A DNA stretch of 23,386 nucleotides from contig CAWUJM010000028.1 in assembly GCA_963922685.1 (NCBI GenBank), forward strand, positions 1 through 23,386, written 5' to 3'. This document shows positions 1 to 7,791 of the stretch, piece after piece. Made by a program: the position numbers and the translations under genes. Each line of letters starts with the position of its first letter. The first letter of the stretch is position 1. This DNA comes from JAHDBG01 sp963922685 (lineage in GTDB: Bacteria; Pseudomonadota; Gammaproteobacteria; Chromatiales; Chromatiaceae). The notes under the pieces were generated by a model. That model had not been told where the DNA came from and did no database searches. It saw nothing but the letters and a program-made list of their open reading frames with translations.

Positions 1-29
1 CCTCGGAGAAGCCCCTGACGGGTAACGCC
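1..29 (-). repeat. Partial copy F of the structured hairpin repeat (one arm only)
   Basis: The first 29 bases begin with CCTCGGAGAA and end in GGTAACGCC. This matches the arm that closes the other copies in the window: an inner CCTCGGAGA end, a variable middle, and an outer TAACGC end. The 55-nt core and the partner arm must lie left of the window. The R3 module at 61-84 lies about 31 bases away, the same spacing as beside copy C, which suggests this copy is inverted like C. Confidence 0.7.
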
Positions 30-60
30 GAAACGAATTTTATGTGCCCCAGCTAATACG

Positions 61-84
61 CCACATCAGTTTGAATCACACCCC
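61..84 (-). repeat. R3 flank module
   Basis: On the minus strand this reads as a GGGGTG(T/C)GATTCAAACTG-type sequence followed by ATGTGG. The same module occurs at 14892-14917 and 23212-23237 on the plus strand and in weaker form at 13382-13401. Beside copies C, E and F it sits about 25-31 bases outside the hairpin arm, so it looks like part of the composite repeat. No protein-coding role is visible. Confidence 0.6.
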
Positions 85-150
85 AACAACAAGCTGAGCG
101 TATCACATACAATGGTATGAATTAATTGAAAGATCGCCTAAGGAATTGTC

Positions 151-495
151 ATGGAAAACTGTTTATTCTGCCGGATTGCGGCAGGTACTCTGCCGACTGA
201 ACTGATCTATCAGGATGAACAGGTGATCGGTTTTCGTGACCTGCACCCGCAGGCCCCGGTGCATTGTTTATTGATCCCACGCCAGCATATCGCCACCCTG
301 AACGATCTGACGCCGGAAACAGATCATATCATGGCTCATCTGTTTCAGGGCGCCCGTCAGATTGCGATACAGGAAGGGATTGATAAAGACGGCTACCGTA
401 CTGTCATCAACTGTAACGTCAGCGGTGGACAGAGCGTCTATCACCTGCATCTGCACCTGCTCGGTGGTCGCAGCATGCACTGGCCACCTGGTTAG
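151..495 (+). CDS. hinT: HIT family purine nucleotide phosphoramidase, HinT-like
   Basis: A 114-residue histidine-triad protein of the usual HinT size. The triad is seen near the C-terminus as His98-Leu-His100-Leu-His102-Leu-Leu. It is followed by Gly-Gly-Arg and the HWPPG end typical of the HINT branch. By family knowledge the middle histidine (His100) is the nucleophile that is transiently adenylated when AMP-lysine or other nucleoside phosphoramidates are hydrolysed. Cys4 and Cys7 form an N-terminal CxxC as in many bacterial HinT proteins. The ATG at 151 is supported by AAGGA at 140-144, six bases upstream. The cytosolic product is followed 48 bases later by cysE on the same strand. The in vivo substrate is not known from the sequence. 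Confidence 0.93.
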   Translation: MENCLFCRIAAGTLPTELIYQDEQVIGFRDLHPQAPVHCLLIPRQHIATLNDLTPETDHIMAHLFQGARQIAIQEGIDKDGYRTVINCNVSGGQSVYHLHLHLLGGRSMHWPPG

Positions 496-543
496 ATCAA
501 CCCTGCTGCTACCGCAGCATCCAGCCAGAACACAGCACATTCT

Positions 544-1359
544 ATGTTTGCACAACTGCGTGAAGATCTGCAGGTCGTGTTTGCCCGCGACCCGGCAGCC
601 CGCAATCGTTTCGAGATTCTGACGACCTATCCGGGCGTACATGCCATTCTGGTCTATCGACTGACCCACTGGCTATGGCACAAGGGTGCAAAATGGCTGG
701 CACGCTGGCTGGCCCATCTGACACGCTGGCTGACCGGCATTGAGATCCACCCGGCAGCACAGATCGGGCGGCGTTTCTTCATTGATCACGGCATGGGGGT
801 CGTGATCGGCGAAACTGCTGTGGTCGGTGATGACTGCACCCTGTATCACGGTGTGACACTGGGCGGCACCAGCTGGCAGAAGGGACAACGCCATCCCACA
901 CTGGGCAACCAGGTGGTCATCGGTGCCGGCGCCAAGATTCTCGGACCGATTGAAATTGGCTCAGGCACACGTATCGGATCAAACGCGGTCGTGCTGAAAC
1001 CCGTCCCTCCGGACAGTACCGTCGTCGGGGTACCCGGACACCTGATCCGCGCCGGCAACACAGCAGACGATACACAACGCCGGACAAAAATGGCGTATAA
1101 GCTGGGCTTTGATGCGTATGGTGCGACGCGTGATGCGCCTGATCCGATGGCCGATGCACTGCACCGGATGCTGGATCACCTGCATGTGCTGGAACACAAG
1201 ATGCAGACCCTGTGCGAAGTGATGCGCAGCAGCGGCATTGTTACCGACGAAATAGCAAGCCTGACTCCCTGCGATATTACTTCCACTGCAGAAGAGCTGG
1301 CCAGAATCGCCGCCAGCACCGCACCTTCAGAACAGAAAAAAACCGATGCTGCTCGCTAA
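544..1359 (+). CDS. cysE: Serine O-acetyltransferase
   Basis: Transfers acetyl from acetyl-CoA to L-serine, giving O-acetylserine, the first committed step of cysteine synthesis; cytosolic. The 271-residue protein has an N-terminal helical part (about 1-65) and then a left-handed beta-helix of hexapeptide repeats (about 68-165). The catalytic Asp81-His82 pair lies in FFIDHGMGVVIGETA, where His82 matches the catalytic His158 of E. coli CysE, and His102 lies in LYHGVTLGGT. A helical tail (about 175-271) follows; the plan fits the shorter SAT class found in many proteobacteria. The ATG at 544 has no clear Shine-Dalgarno sequence but places the motifs as expected. The 3' end overlaps the next gene by 14 bases, so translational coupling with the ATPase is likely. 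Confidence 0.92.
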   Translation: MFAQLREDLQVVFARDPAARNRFEILTTYPGVHAILVYRLTHWLWHKGAKWLARWLAHLTRWLTGIEIHPAAQIGRRFFIDHGMGVVIGETAVVGDDCTLYHGVTLGGTSWQKGQRHPTLGNQVVIGAGAKILGPIEIGSGTRIGSNAVVLKPVPPDSTVVGVPGHLIRAGNTADDTQRRTKMAYKLGFDAYGATRDAPDPMADALHRMLDHLHVLEHKMQTLCEVMRSSGIVTDEIASLTPCDITSTAEELARIAASTAPSEQKKTDAAR

Positions 1360-3319
1360 CCTCGGCATTTTAACCAGTGTCTGTTGCGGCACCCACTGGC
1401 TGAGCCAGCGCAGAACCCTCCCGACCACAACTGATCCGGACATTGCAGCCAGCCGGGAAGATGCCCGCCAGACCAGGATCAGTGTTGTTTCCATGCTGCT
1501 GGCAACCAGCAGCTGGTTCTACACACCGCTGGGACTGCTCAGCGCAGGTGTCATCAGTTACAACCTGTATCCGATCCTGCGCCATACTCTGCAGCAATGG
1601 CAACAGAGCCGACGCGTTACCAACGACAGCTATGCCAGCCTTTCTGCCTTACTGATGCTGGGGTCAGGAAATTATTTTGCGGCAGGTATGCAGAATATGG
1701 TGTATCACCTGAGCAGCCATTTTGTGCACAAAAGTCGCAAAAACGCGACGCAGTGGATTACCGATGCCTACCATGCAGCACCCGGCCAGGTCTGGCGACT
1801 CAGTGCTGACGATCAGGAACATCAGGTGCCACTGGCACAGGTACAAGCCGGTGACAGGATCGTGGTCAGCACAGGCGAAACGATCCCGGTGGATGGCCGG
1901 ATTCAATCCGGTATGGCACTGATTGATCAGCAGGCCCTGACCGGCGAGGCGAACCCGGCAGAAAAGACCGTCGGTGATAACGTTCTGGCCGCGACTCTGA
2001 TGATCCGGGGTCGCCTGGTGATCCAGGCGACGCACAACGGCAAAGACAACCGCATCCAGCAGCTGAATACATTATTGCAACAAACCCGTGACTATAAAAC
2101 AGCACTCCAGTTGCGCGGTGAGTACTGGGCAGACCAGGCGGTATTACCGATCTTTACTGTAAGCGCACTCACCGTGCCGGTACTCGGGGGTTCTGCTGCG
2201 CTGGCGATCCTGTTCAGTGCCCCACTGAACATCATCCGTGCCATGCTCTCGGTACAGACCTCAGCACATCTGCAATGGATCACTGAGCAGGGTGCACTGA
2301 TCAAAGATGGCCGGGTACTGGAATCACTGCCACAGATTGACACAGTGCTGTTCGACAAGACCGGCACCTTAACCGAGACGATACCTGAAGTTGCCACAAT
2401 CACCTGTTGTGGCGACCAGACACCAGACCAGCTACTGGGCCTGGCTGCAGCGGCCGAGCAGCGTCTGGAACACCCGATTGCTCAGGCCATTGTCGCCCGG
2501 GCACAGGCCTGTCAGATCACCCTGCCACCGGTCAGCGACAGCCAGTATGACCTGGGGCTGGGTGTCACCGTGCAGTCGGGACAACAACGGATTCAGGTTG
2601 GTAGTCTGCGTTTTATTCTGCAGGCGACACAATGTACAGAAGCCGGGCTACCAGATCCGATCCGACAGGCGATGCAGGCCGCTACCGGACACACGATGAT
2701 TCTGATCGCCGTGGACGGCAGACTGCAGGGTCTGCTGGAGTTGCAACCCGGCCTGCGCCCGGAGGTGCCAGCACTACTCGCCCGGTTGCGGAAACATCAC
2801 ATCGCACAACTGGCCGTCGTCTCCGGCGATCAGCAGGCACCGACTCAACGCCTGGCTGACAGCTTGGGACTGGATGCAGCGTATGGCGATGTGCTGCCAC
2901 AGGATAAGGCTGCTCTGGTACAGGACTACCAGGCCCGGGGGCGGCACGTCTGTTTTATCGGCGACGGGTTGAATGATGCGATTGCGATGAAACAGGCCAA
3001 TGTCTCCATCAGCCTGAACAGTGCCGCACCGATTGCGAGTGAAACTGCACAGATTGTCCTGACCCGGGATGATCTGACACCCGTCGGCGACCTGTTTCCG
3101 CTCGCCGGACAATTGCAGCACAGACTACGTAACAACCTGATACTCTGGATCGGGTTCGGCATGGCAAATGCGCTGGCAGTCCCACTACTTGGATTCGGCC
3201 CGATCCAGTCCAGCCTGTTTTACCTGGCCGTCTATGGCCTCGGCCTTAAATACTCACGCCGTATACCTGCCCGCCACGACTCACACCACTCGACAACGTC
3301 ACCAGGACACAATCAGTGA
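1346..3319 (+). CDS. P-type cation ATPase, P1B (heavy-metal) like, without a CPx cysteine
   Basis: A 657-residue membrane pump. Visible motifs are TGE at 199-201 (actuator), DKTGTLT with phosphorylated Asp337, the P1B-type HP dipeptide at 376-377 in the nucleotide-binding domain, and GDGLND at 539-544. Hydrophobic segments lie near 45-75, 97-125, 265-300 and 595-640. There is no N-terminal HMA domain. At the transmembrane position where P1B pumps carry CPC, SPC or TPC, this protein reads Ser291-Ala-Pro293-Leu-Asn, so the transported ion cannot be predicted and may not be a soft metal. The ATG at 1346 lies inside the end of cysE in another frame. A metal link to cysteine supply is possible but is only inferred from the overlap. 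Confidence 0.85.
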   Translation: MLLANLGILTSVCCGTHWLSQRRTLPTTTDPDIAASREDARQTRISVVSMLLATSSWFYTPLGLLSAGVISYNLYPILRHTLQQWQQSRRVTNDSYASLSALLMLGSGNYFAAGMQNMVYHLSSHFVHKSRKNATQWITDAYHAAPGQVWRLSADDQEHQVPLAQVQAGDRIVVSTGETIPVDGRIQSGMALIDQQALTGEANPAEKTVGDNVLAATLMIRGRLVIQATHNGKDNRIQQLNTLLQQTRDYKTALQLRGEYWADQAVLPIFTVSALTVPVLGGSAALAILFSAPLNIIRAMLSVQTSAHLQWITEQGALIKDGRVLESLPQIDTVLFDKTGTLTETIPEVATITCCGDQTPDQLLGLAAAAEQRLEHPIAQAIVARAQACQITLPPVSDSQYDLGLGVTVQSGQQRIQVGSLRFILQATQCTEAGLPDPIRQAMQAATGHTMILIAVDGRLQGLLELQPGLRPEVPALLARLRKHHIAQLAVVSGDQQAPTQRLADSLGLDAAYGDVLPQDKAALVQDYQARGRHVCFIGDGLNDAIAMKQANVSISLNSAAPIASETAQIVLTRDDLTPVGDLFPLAGQLQHRLRNNLILWIGFGMANALAVPLLGFGPIQSSLFYLAVYGLGLKYSRRIPARHDSHHSTTSPGHNQ

Positions 3320-3479
3320 GTTCTGCATATTAGTGGTTGCAACCTCTCAGTAGCTTCAGAGGCCTTGCAGATAAGGATCATGGCCAAGATACTCAGGTCA
3401 GCAACAAAAACCGCCTGAGAAGACACTCGAATCTATTAATGGCACCTCTAAATAAACCGCTTATGAGTTGACGAATTAA

Positions 3480-3496
3480 GGTTTTTTCAAAAAACC
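3480..3496 (+). terminator. Weak hairpin, possible end signal for the cysE-ATPase unit
   Basis: GGTTTTTT-C-AAAAAACC is a perfect 8-bp inverted repeat with a 1-nt centre, too tight to close fully in RNA. It is mostly A-U and lies 160 bases after the ATPase stop. It may add to termination but lacks a GC-rich stem. Confidence 0.3.
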
Positions 3497-3508
3497 ATTT
3501 TCAATGTG

Positions 3509-3560
3509 AACTGGTACCAGTTTTCAGTCTGAAATTGATCATTTTCTGATCGATTTCAGA
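3509..3560. repeat. Two adjacent palindromes
   Basis: Positions 3509-3522 are the perfect 14-bp palindrome AACTGGTACCAGTT. Positions 3528-3541 and 3547-3560 form a 14-bp inverted repeat with one mismatch and a 5-nt loop (TCTGAAAT...GATCA against TGATCGATTTCAGA). They could be operator sites, the end of a decayed insertion sequence, or a terminator stem without a U-run; nothing in the sequence decides between these. Confidence 0.55.
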
Positions 3561-3585
3561 CCTTCAGACACACCACTCCCGCGCC

Positions 3586-3753
3586 TCATACCAACGCTTG
3601 CCTGAGTGTGCTCCAGCGTTTGATGTTATACGCTATATTGATCATGCCCAGCTTTACCCGGGCCCTGGCATAGCCAATGGTGCGGACAATATCTCCTGCC
3701 ACCTGTTTGTGTGTTGCAAACACAAACTCGCGGTCCGTGCCTGATATTTCGCG
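3586..3753 (-). pseudogene. IS5-family transposase remnant (C-terminal 55 residues)
   Basis: The minus-strand frame encodes REFVFATHKQ, then DIVRTIGYARARVKLGMIN and AYNIKRW, ending at the stop codon at 3586. This resembles the C-terminal helix region of IS5-family DDE transposases, which often have an (I/V)RTIG.ARA..K.G..N..YN(L/I)KR pattern. Upstream of it in the same frame no transposase similarity is recognisable, and the DNA there is occupied by cmoB on the other strand. I take this as the decayed 3' end of an insertion sequence. It lies directly in front of cmoB and so has probably replaced the region where a promoter or cmoA would be expected. Confidence 0.65.
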
Positions 3754-3813
3754 ACCTGAACCTCTGGCCTGCATCCCGATGTCTCCGGATGCCCTGCCCT
3801 GCATGGCACACAT

Positions 3814-4797
3814 ATGAACCTGAAGGCCGCCAGACACGCCTTCTGCCGGGCCGGGCTGACAGACTGGGCGGTGCAGCTGCCACAACAATGCCAGGCTCGC
3901 CCGACCCACGGAGATCAGGTACGCTGGGATGCAGCGATAGCCACCCTGCCCCGCTGTCACACCGACGTGCTGGATATTCATCAGGGCGCAATCCGTATCG
4001 GTACTGCACACGACAGTACAGAGACACAACGTCATCAGTTACAGCACGCCTTGCAGGCATTACATCCGTGGCGCAAAGGGCCATACCATCTGTATGGTGT
4101 CACCATAGAGACTGAATGGCGCTCAGACCAGAAATGGGATCGACTGGCAGCACACTTGGCACCACTGGCTGGTCGTAAGGTACTGGATGTCGGGTGCGGC
4201 AATGGCTATTACAGCTGGCGTATCGCACAGGCAGGTGCTGACTGGGTTCTTGGCATAGACCCGACCCAACTATACCAAGCCCAACATGACGCGATCCGCC
4301 GCCTGTTGCTGGCAATACCGGCAGGCAACCCGTGGCTTGAACGTGTGACTCAGTTGCCGTTGGGTGTCGAACAGGTGCCTGCCGGACTCAGGGCATTTGA
4401 TACCGTCTTCAGCATGGGCGTGTTATATCATCGTCGTTCACCGATTGATCATCTGCTGGCCCTGCGCGACATGCTCCGGCCTGGTGGTGAACTGGTGCTG
4501 GAAACCCTGGTGTTACCGGATGATGGCCCGCAGCTACTGACACCATCAGGACGCTATGCCAGCATGCGTAATATCTGGTTTATTCCCAACCTGACATTAC
4601 TCACAACCTGGCTGCAACGTTGTGGTTATCGCCATATCCGCACACTGAATGTAACGCAGACTACATCAGCTGAACAGCGTCGCACAGACTGGATGCGGTT
4701 TCAATCACTGGCTGATTTTATGCATCCCGACAACCCCAACCAGACCCAGGAAGGTCATCCGGCACCAACCCGTGCCATTCTGCTCGCCTGCCATTAA
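3814..4797 (+). CDS. cmoB: tRNA U34 carboxymethyltransferase
   Basis: Uses carboxy-S-adenosyl-methionine to turn 5-hydroxyuridine at tRNA position 34 into 5-carboxymethoxyuridine (cmo5U), widening wobble decoding; cytosolic. The 327 residues fit the family (E. coli about 323). Clear CmoB marks are WRKGP (86-90), TEWRSDQKWDR (100-110), the SAM-binding DVGCGNG (125-131), GIDPTQL (147-153) and MGVLYHRRSP (201-210), followed by LVLETLVL and a C-terminal ADF(M)HPDNP stretch. The ATG at 3814 aligns with the family's N-terminus although no Shine-Dalgarno sequence is visible. The usual partner cmoA, which makes the cofactor, is not upstream; transposase debris is found there instead and also downstream. 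The gene itself looks intact. Confidence 0.93.
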   Translation: MNLKAARHAFCRAGLTDWAVQLPQQCQARPTHGDQVRWDAAIATLPRCHTDVLDIHQGAIRIGTAHDSTETQRHQLQHALQALHPWRKGPYHLYGVTIETEWRSDQKWDRLAAHLAPLAGRKVLDVGCGNGYYSWRIAQAGADWVLGIDPTQLYQAQHDAIRRLLLAIPAGNPWLERVTQLPLGVEQVPAGLRAFDTVFSMGVLYHRRSPIDHLLALRDMLRPGGELVLETLVLPDDGPQLLTPSGRYASMRNIWFIPNLTLLTTWLQRCGYRHIRTLNVTQTTSAEQRRTDWMRFQSLADFMHPDNPNQTQEGHPAPTRAILLACH

Positions 4798-4798
4798 C

Positions 4799-4941
4799 AG
4801 GTTGTTGAAAATGGATTATCTTTCGGCCACTTTTCGCGCCTCACCGGGATTTTGTGGGCCTTTTGCAAGGATAATGGGCTTTTTTCTGTGAATTTGAGCG
4901 GATTTTCCGGCTTCCGGACGCACCAATCCCTGAGTCGATGA
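4799..4941 (-). mobile_element. Probable 3' tail of a decayed IS5-type element
   Basis: This stretch directly follows the cmoB stop. Its left edge reads CAGGTTGTTGAAAA, i.e. TTTTCAACAACCTG on the minus strand. In my recollection this is common just after the transposase stop of some IS5-family elements. It is followed on its right by the transposase N-terminal fragment on the same strand. Together they would form an element with most of its middle deleted. No clear terminal inverted repeats were found. Confidence 0.4.
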
Positions 4942-5154
4942 TCACGTTACACAGGAAGCTATTCCCAGATTGCGCATCTGCACATTGATTCCCGGCCAGT
5001 TTCGGCGTAGCGGTCCTGCGAAGTCAGCATCCATAGCTTTCAAGGCCGTATCGGCCATCGTGCGAATAGTCCGTAAGGGATGGTCTTCCGGGACCCGCGA
5101 CGCCGGGTTGACCGTGCTGAACAGGCTGTCTTGTTGAATACCAGAGCCGCGCAT
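4942..5154 (-). pseudogene. IS5-family transposase remnant (N-terminal part)
   Basis: The minus-strand frame starts MRGSGIQQDSLFSTVNPA and continues SRVPEDHPLRTIRTMADTAL. This is the typical N-terminus of one IS5-family transposase group, where VP.DHPLR.IR is highly conserved. After about residue 47 the similarity moves to another frame: the DNA then encodes DRYAETGRESM in the +1 frame, resembling the expected YA.TGR.S segment. The gene is therefore frameshifted and then truncated by deletion, and only about 50-60 recognisable residues remain. Being on the same strand as the C-terminal fragment at 3586-3753, it could be the other end of the same element or belong to a second one. Confidence 0.75.
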
Positions 5155-5242
5155 GTACTGTGGTTCCTCTAATAAATCATCAAGCCTGTTTCTGGCTCAG
5201 TGGTGCAGAATCTCGACAACCTGTTAGACCAATACCTGATGA

Positions 5243-6634
5243 TCAGGTGCGTTTTCTGACATGGCGCATCAGGCGGTGCCGCTTCCGACGCTGCCGTCCG
5301 GTCAGCGTATTGCGCTTTCCGGCATATGGATTATCGCCGGTACGAAATACCAGGTGCAGTGGGGTGCCCTGCAATTGACAGGCAGCGCGGAAACGGTGCA
5401 ATAAAAAACGACGGTAGGTTTCTGGTACTGCCTCAGTCTGGTTGCCGTGAACGACGATCAGCGGTGGATTTTTACCGCCCTGATGGGCATACCGGAGCCG
5501 GATACGTCGCCCACGTACCAGCGGTGGCTGGTGTTCTGCCACACTGGTCTGCAATATGTCGGTCAGCTCTGACGCCTTAAATTCACGCATTGCAGCCCGC
5601 CAGGCTGACTGAGCTGATGTGAGCAGATGCCCGACGCCACTGCCATGCAGGGCAGATATCTCGTGCCAGGTCGCAAACTGCAGGAATCCCAGTCGCCGAT
5701 CCAGTTCATCCCGAACCTGCGCCCGCCGGGCAGCTGTCAGGCCGTCCCATTTGTTGATCGCCACCACCAGTGCCCGGCCTGCATCGGATATATGCCCGGC
5801 CAGATGCATGTCCTGTTCGCTGATGCCCTGCTGCGCGTCCAGTACCAGCACCACCACATGAGCCTGCTGCATCGCCTGCAAGGTCTTCAGCACACTATAT
5901 TTTTCAATCAGGTCGTGGATCCGTGCACGCCGTCGCACTCCTGCCGTATCCAGCAGCACGTAGGCCTGCTGCTGTACCGTATGCGCAATCGCGATCGTAT
6001 CGCGCGTGGTTCCCGGCTGATCATACGCCAGTACCCGTTCTTCACCCAGTAACCGGTTGATCAGGGTTGATTTGCCAACGTTCGGTCGTCCGATTACAGC
6101 AACGCGGATTGCTTCTTCTGCCTCAGTTGCTACTGGCTGTGTCGCTGATAATTGCAGCAGGATGTGCCGGATCAGTTGTTTAACGCCACGTCCATGTGCT
6201 GCGGCTATCAGTCGGGGCTGCCCCAGTCCGAGGGCGTGAAACTCGAGACCTGAAAGGGTCGGGTCTAAATTTTCGCTTTTATTCAGTGCCAGTGTCACCG
6301 GTTTACCGGTACGGCGCAGGTCTGCCGCAATCTGCTGGTCGCCTGCGGTTGGTTCTGCCCGCGCATCCAGCATCAGGATGACGTGATCGGCTTCTGACAG
6401 AGCCTGTTGTACCTGACGTTGTATCAGCCCGTCAATTTCACTGTTCTGGCCACTCAGTCCACCAGTATCTGTCACCAGGTAGCCACCGCCGCCGAGCTGG
6501 CCGATGCCATACTGGCGATCCCGGGTCAGTCCGGCCTGGTCTGCAACCAGCGCATCGCGGGTACGTGTCAGCTGGTTGAACAGAGTCGATTTGCCGACAT
6601 TCGGCGGTCCGACCAGTGCAATGACCGGATTCAA
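5243..6634 (-). CDS. der: Ribosome-assembly GTPase Der (EngA)
   Basis: Essential tandem GTPase acting in 50S ribosomal subunit maturation; cytosolic. In 463 residues there are two G domains: GPPNVGKS (9-16), DTGG (56-59) and NKSE (118-121), then GRPNVGKS (182-189), DTAG (229-232) and NKWD (294-297). A C-terminal KH-like RNA-binding domain follows (about 350-463) with the usual basic end. The start is a TTG at 6634-6632; it is essentially forced because the first P-loop begins at residue 9 and no ATG or GTG lies nearby. That TTG overlaps the bamB stop (TTGA), which points to translational coupling. It is the last gene of the hslV-hslU-yfgM-bamB-der operon, and the order yfgM-bamB-der is conserved in gammaproteobacteria. 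Confidence 0.96.
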   Translation of the reverse strand: MNPVIALVGPPNVGKSTLFNQLTRTRDALVADQAGLTRDRQYGIGQLGGGGYLVTDTGGLSGQNSEIDGLIQRQVQQALSEADHVILMLDARAEPTAGDQQIAADLRRTGKPVTLALNKSENLDPTLSGLEFHALGLGQPRLIAAAHGRGVKQLIRHILLQLSATQPVATEAEEAIRVAVIGRPNVGKSTLINRLLGEERVLAYDQPGTTRDTIAIAHTVQQQAYVLLDTAGVRRRARIHDLIEKYSVLKTLQAMQQAHVVVLVLDAQQGISEQDMHLAGHISDAGRALVVAINKWDGLTAARRAQVRDELDRRLGFLQFATWHEISALHGSGVGHLLTSAQSAWRAAMREFKASELTDILQTSVAEHQPPLVRGRRIRLRYAHQGGKNPPLIVVHGNQTEAVPETYRRFLLHRFRAACQLQGTPLHLVFRTGDNPYAGKRNTLTGRQRRKRHRLMRHVRKRT

Positions 6635-7791
6635 TCGGAAATCCGCAGGGCGGACAGATAACCGGCAGCATCCTGTACGTACAGGATATCCTCCATATGC
6701 ACCAGTCCGGTACTGATGGCTGCTCTTCCGACCCGCTGACGCGCTACCGGCTGGCCATCAGCAATTGACAGCAGATGTACATAGCCATCCAGATCTCCCA
6801 GTGCCAGAACGTCTGCCATGACCAGCGGGTCAGATACGGCTCGGTGCTGCAGCAGGTCTGTCTGTCGCCAGTGTAATGCGCCGGTGTCGGCAACAAACGC
6901 CCAGAGGCTACTATCTTCACCCACCGCATACAGGGTGTTACTGTCTGCCACCAGATTACGATAGGTCGAAAAAGGCTGCTGCCAGCGCAACGCACCGGTC
7001 ATATAATCCAATGCGATCAGGCCGCCCTGATAGGTCGCGGCATAGATCAGACCCTGATGGACTAACGGATCAGTATCGCTGTCAATCAGTTGTTGTACAA
7101 CCGAGCGCCCGCTGGGTATAGCAATCGTGATGTGCCACAACAGGCGGCCTGTCGCCAGATCACGTGCGATCAGTTGACCCTGAGTCGTACTGTGCAACAG
7201 TTGATTTCCCTGCACGACCGGTGTGCTCATGCCCTGCAGCCCCAGATCCGGCATATGTACTGTAAAACGCCATTGCAGTGCGCCATCGGGATCAAATCCA
7301 CTCACACTACCATCAGCAGCTGTGATCACGATACGATCCTGTGCCACAACAGGCCGTGCACGCACCTCACTACTCACAGCGGCACGCCACTGCTCAGTAC
7401 CATCCTGCGCTGACAGGACGATCACTTCACCTTCCGGTGTACCAAGCACGACGCGTCCGGCACCAACGCCCACACCTGCGGTCAACGGTGTCTGCATATC
7501 AACTGACCAGGCCGTTGCACCGGTCATCCTGTCCAGTGCGCGCACCTGCCCATCTGCGGCTGCAGCATACACAATGCCCTGCACCACAGCAGGTATCAGT
7601 TCCGGTTGTGGAGCATCTGATTTACCACCAATCCGCACCCGCCAGAGTGACGTCATGGTCTTTGCTGCATCAAACGCCACCAGTGGTGCGGGTGAATTGA
7701 TGTCTTGTGCAGTTATCCGGTCAAACAGTGAACCACATCCGCTGAGTAAGATCGCCAGCGCAATGAGAACGGTTATGCGTGTCATCATCAT
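6631..7791 (-). CDS. bamB: Outer-membrane assembly lipoprotein BamB
   Basis: Lipoprotein of the BAM complex that helps insert beta-barrel proteins into the outer membrane from the periplasmic side. The 386 residues (E. coli about 392) start with a type II signal peptide, ITVLIALAILLSGC, with lipobox Cys19. The rest is a PQQ-type beta-propeller: repeated blades such as QVRALDRMTGATAWSVD, VIVLSAQDGTEQWR, IARDLATGRLLW and LIALDYMTGALRWQ. Three ATG codons stand in a row at the start. The first overlaps the yfgM stop (ATGA); the third (7785-7783) has the best spacing from AGGA, so the true start could be one or two codons later. The neighbours yfgM and der are its usual partners. Confidence 0.95.
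   Translation of the reverse strand: MMMTRITVLIALAILLSGCGSLFDRITAQDINSPAPLVAFDAAKTMTSLWRVRIGGKSDAPQPELIPAVVQGIVYAAAADGQVRALDRMTGATAWSVDMQTPLTAGVGVGAGRVVLGTPEGEVIVLSAQDGTEQWRAAVSSEVRARPVVAQDRIVITAADGSVSGFDPDGALQWRFTVHMPDLGLQGMSTPVVQGNQLLHSTTQGQLIARDLATGRLLWHITIAIPSGRSVVQQLIDSDTDPLVHQGLIYAATYQGGLIALDYMTGALRWQQPFSTYRNLVADSNTLYAVGEDSSLWAFVADTGALHWRQTDLLQHRAVSDPLVMADVLALGDLDGYVHLLSIADGQPVARQRVGRAAISTGLVHMEDILYVQDAAGYLSALRISD

Larger units (their letters stand above)
3320..3585. other. Gene-free stretch, AT-richer, with several palindromes
   Basis: I see no convincing gene here. It holds GGTTGCAACC (3336-3345) and three further palindromes listed separately at 3480-3496, 3509-3522 and 3528-3560. 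The IS5-type transposase tail begins just to the right, so part of this stretch may be the outer end of a decayed insertion sequence. Confidence 0.5.

Noticed and set aside
3430..5180. One insertion sequence spanning both transposase fragments with terminal inverted repeats
   Set aside because: The candidate ends (GGCACCTCTAAATAAA near 3440-3455 and GGTTCCTCTAATAAAT near 5161-5176) are in the same rather than inverted orientation, so they do not make a proper pair of ends.
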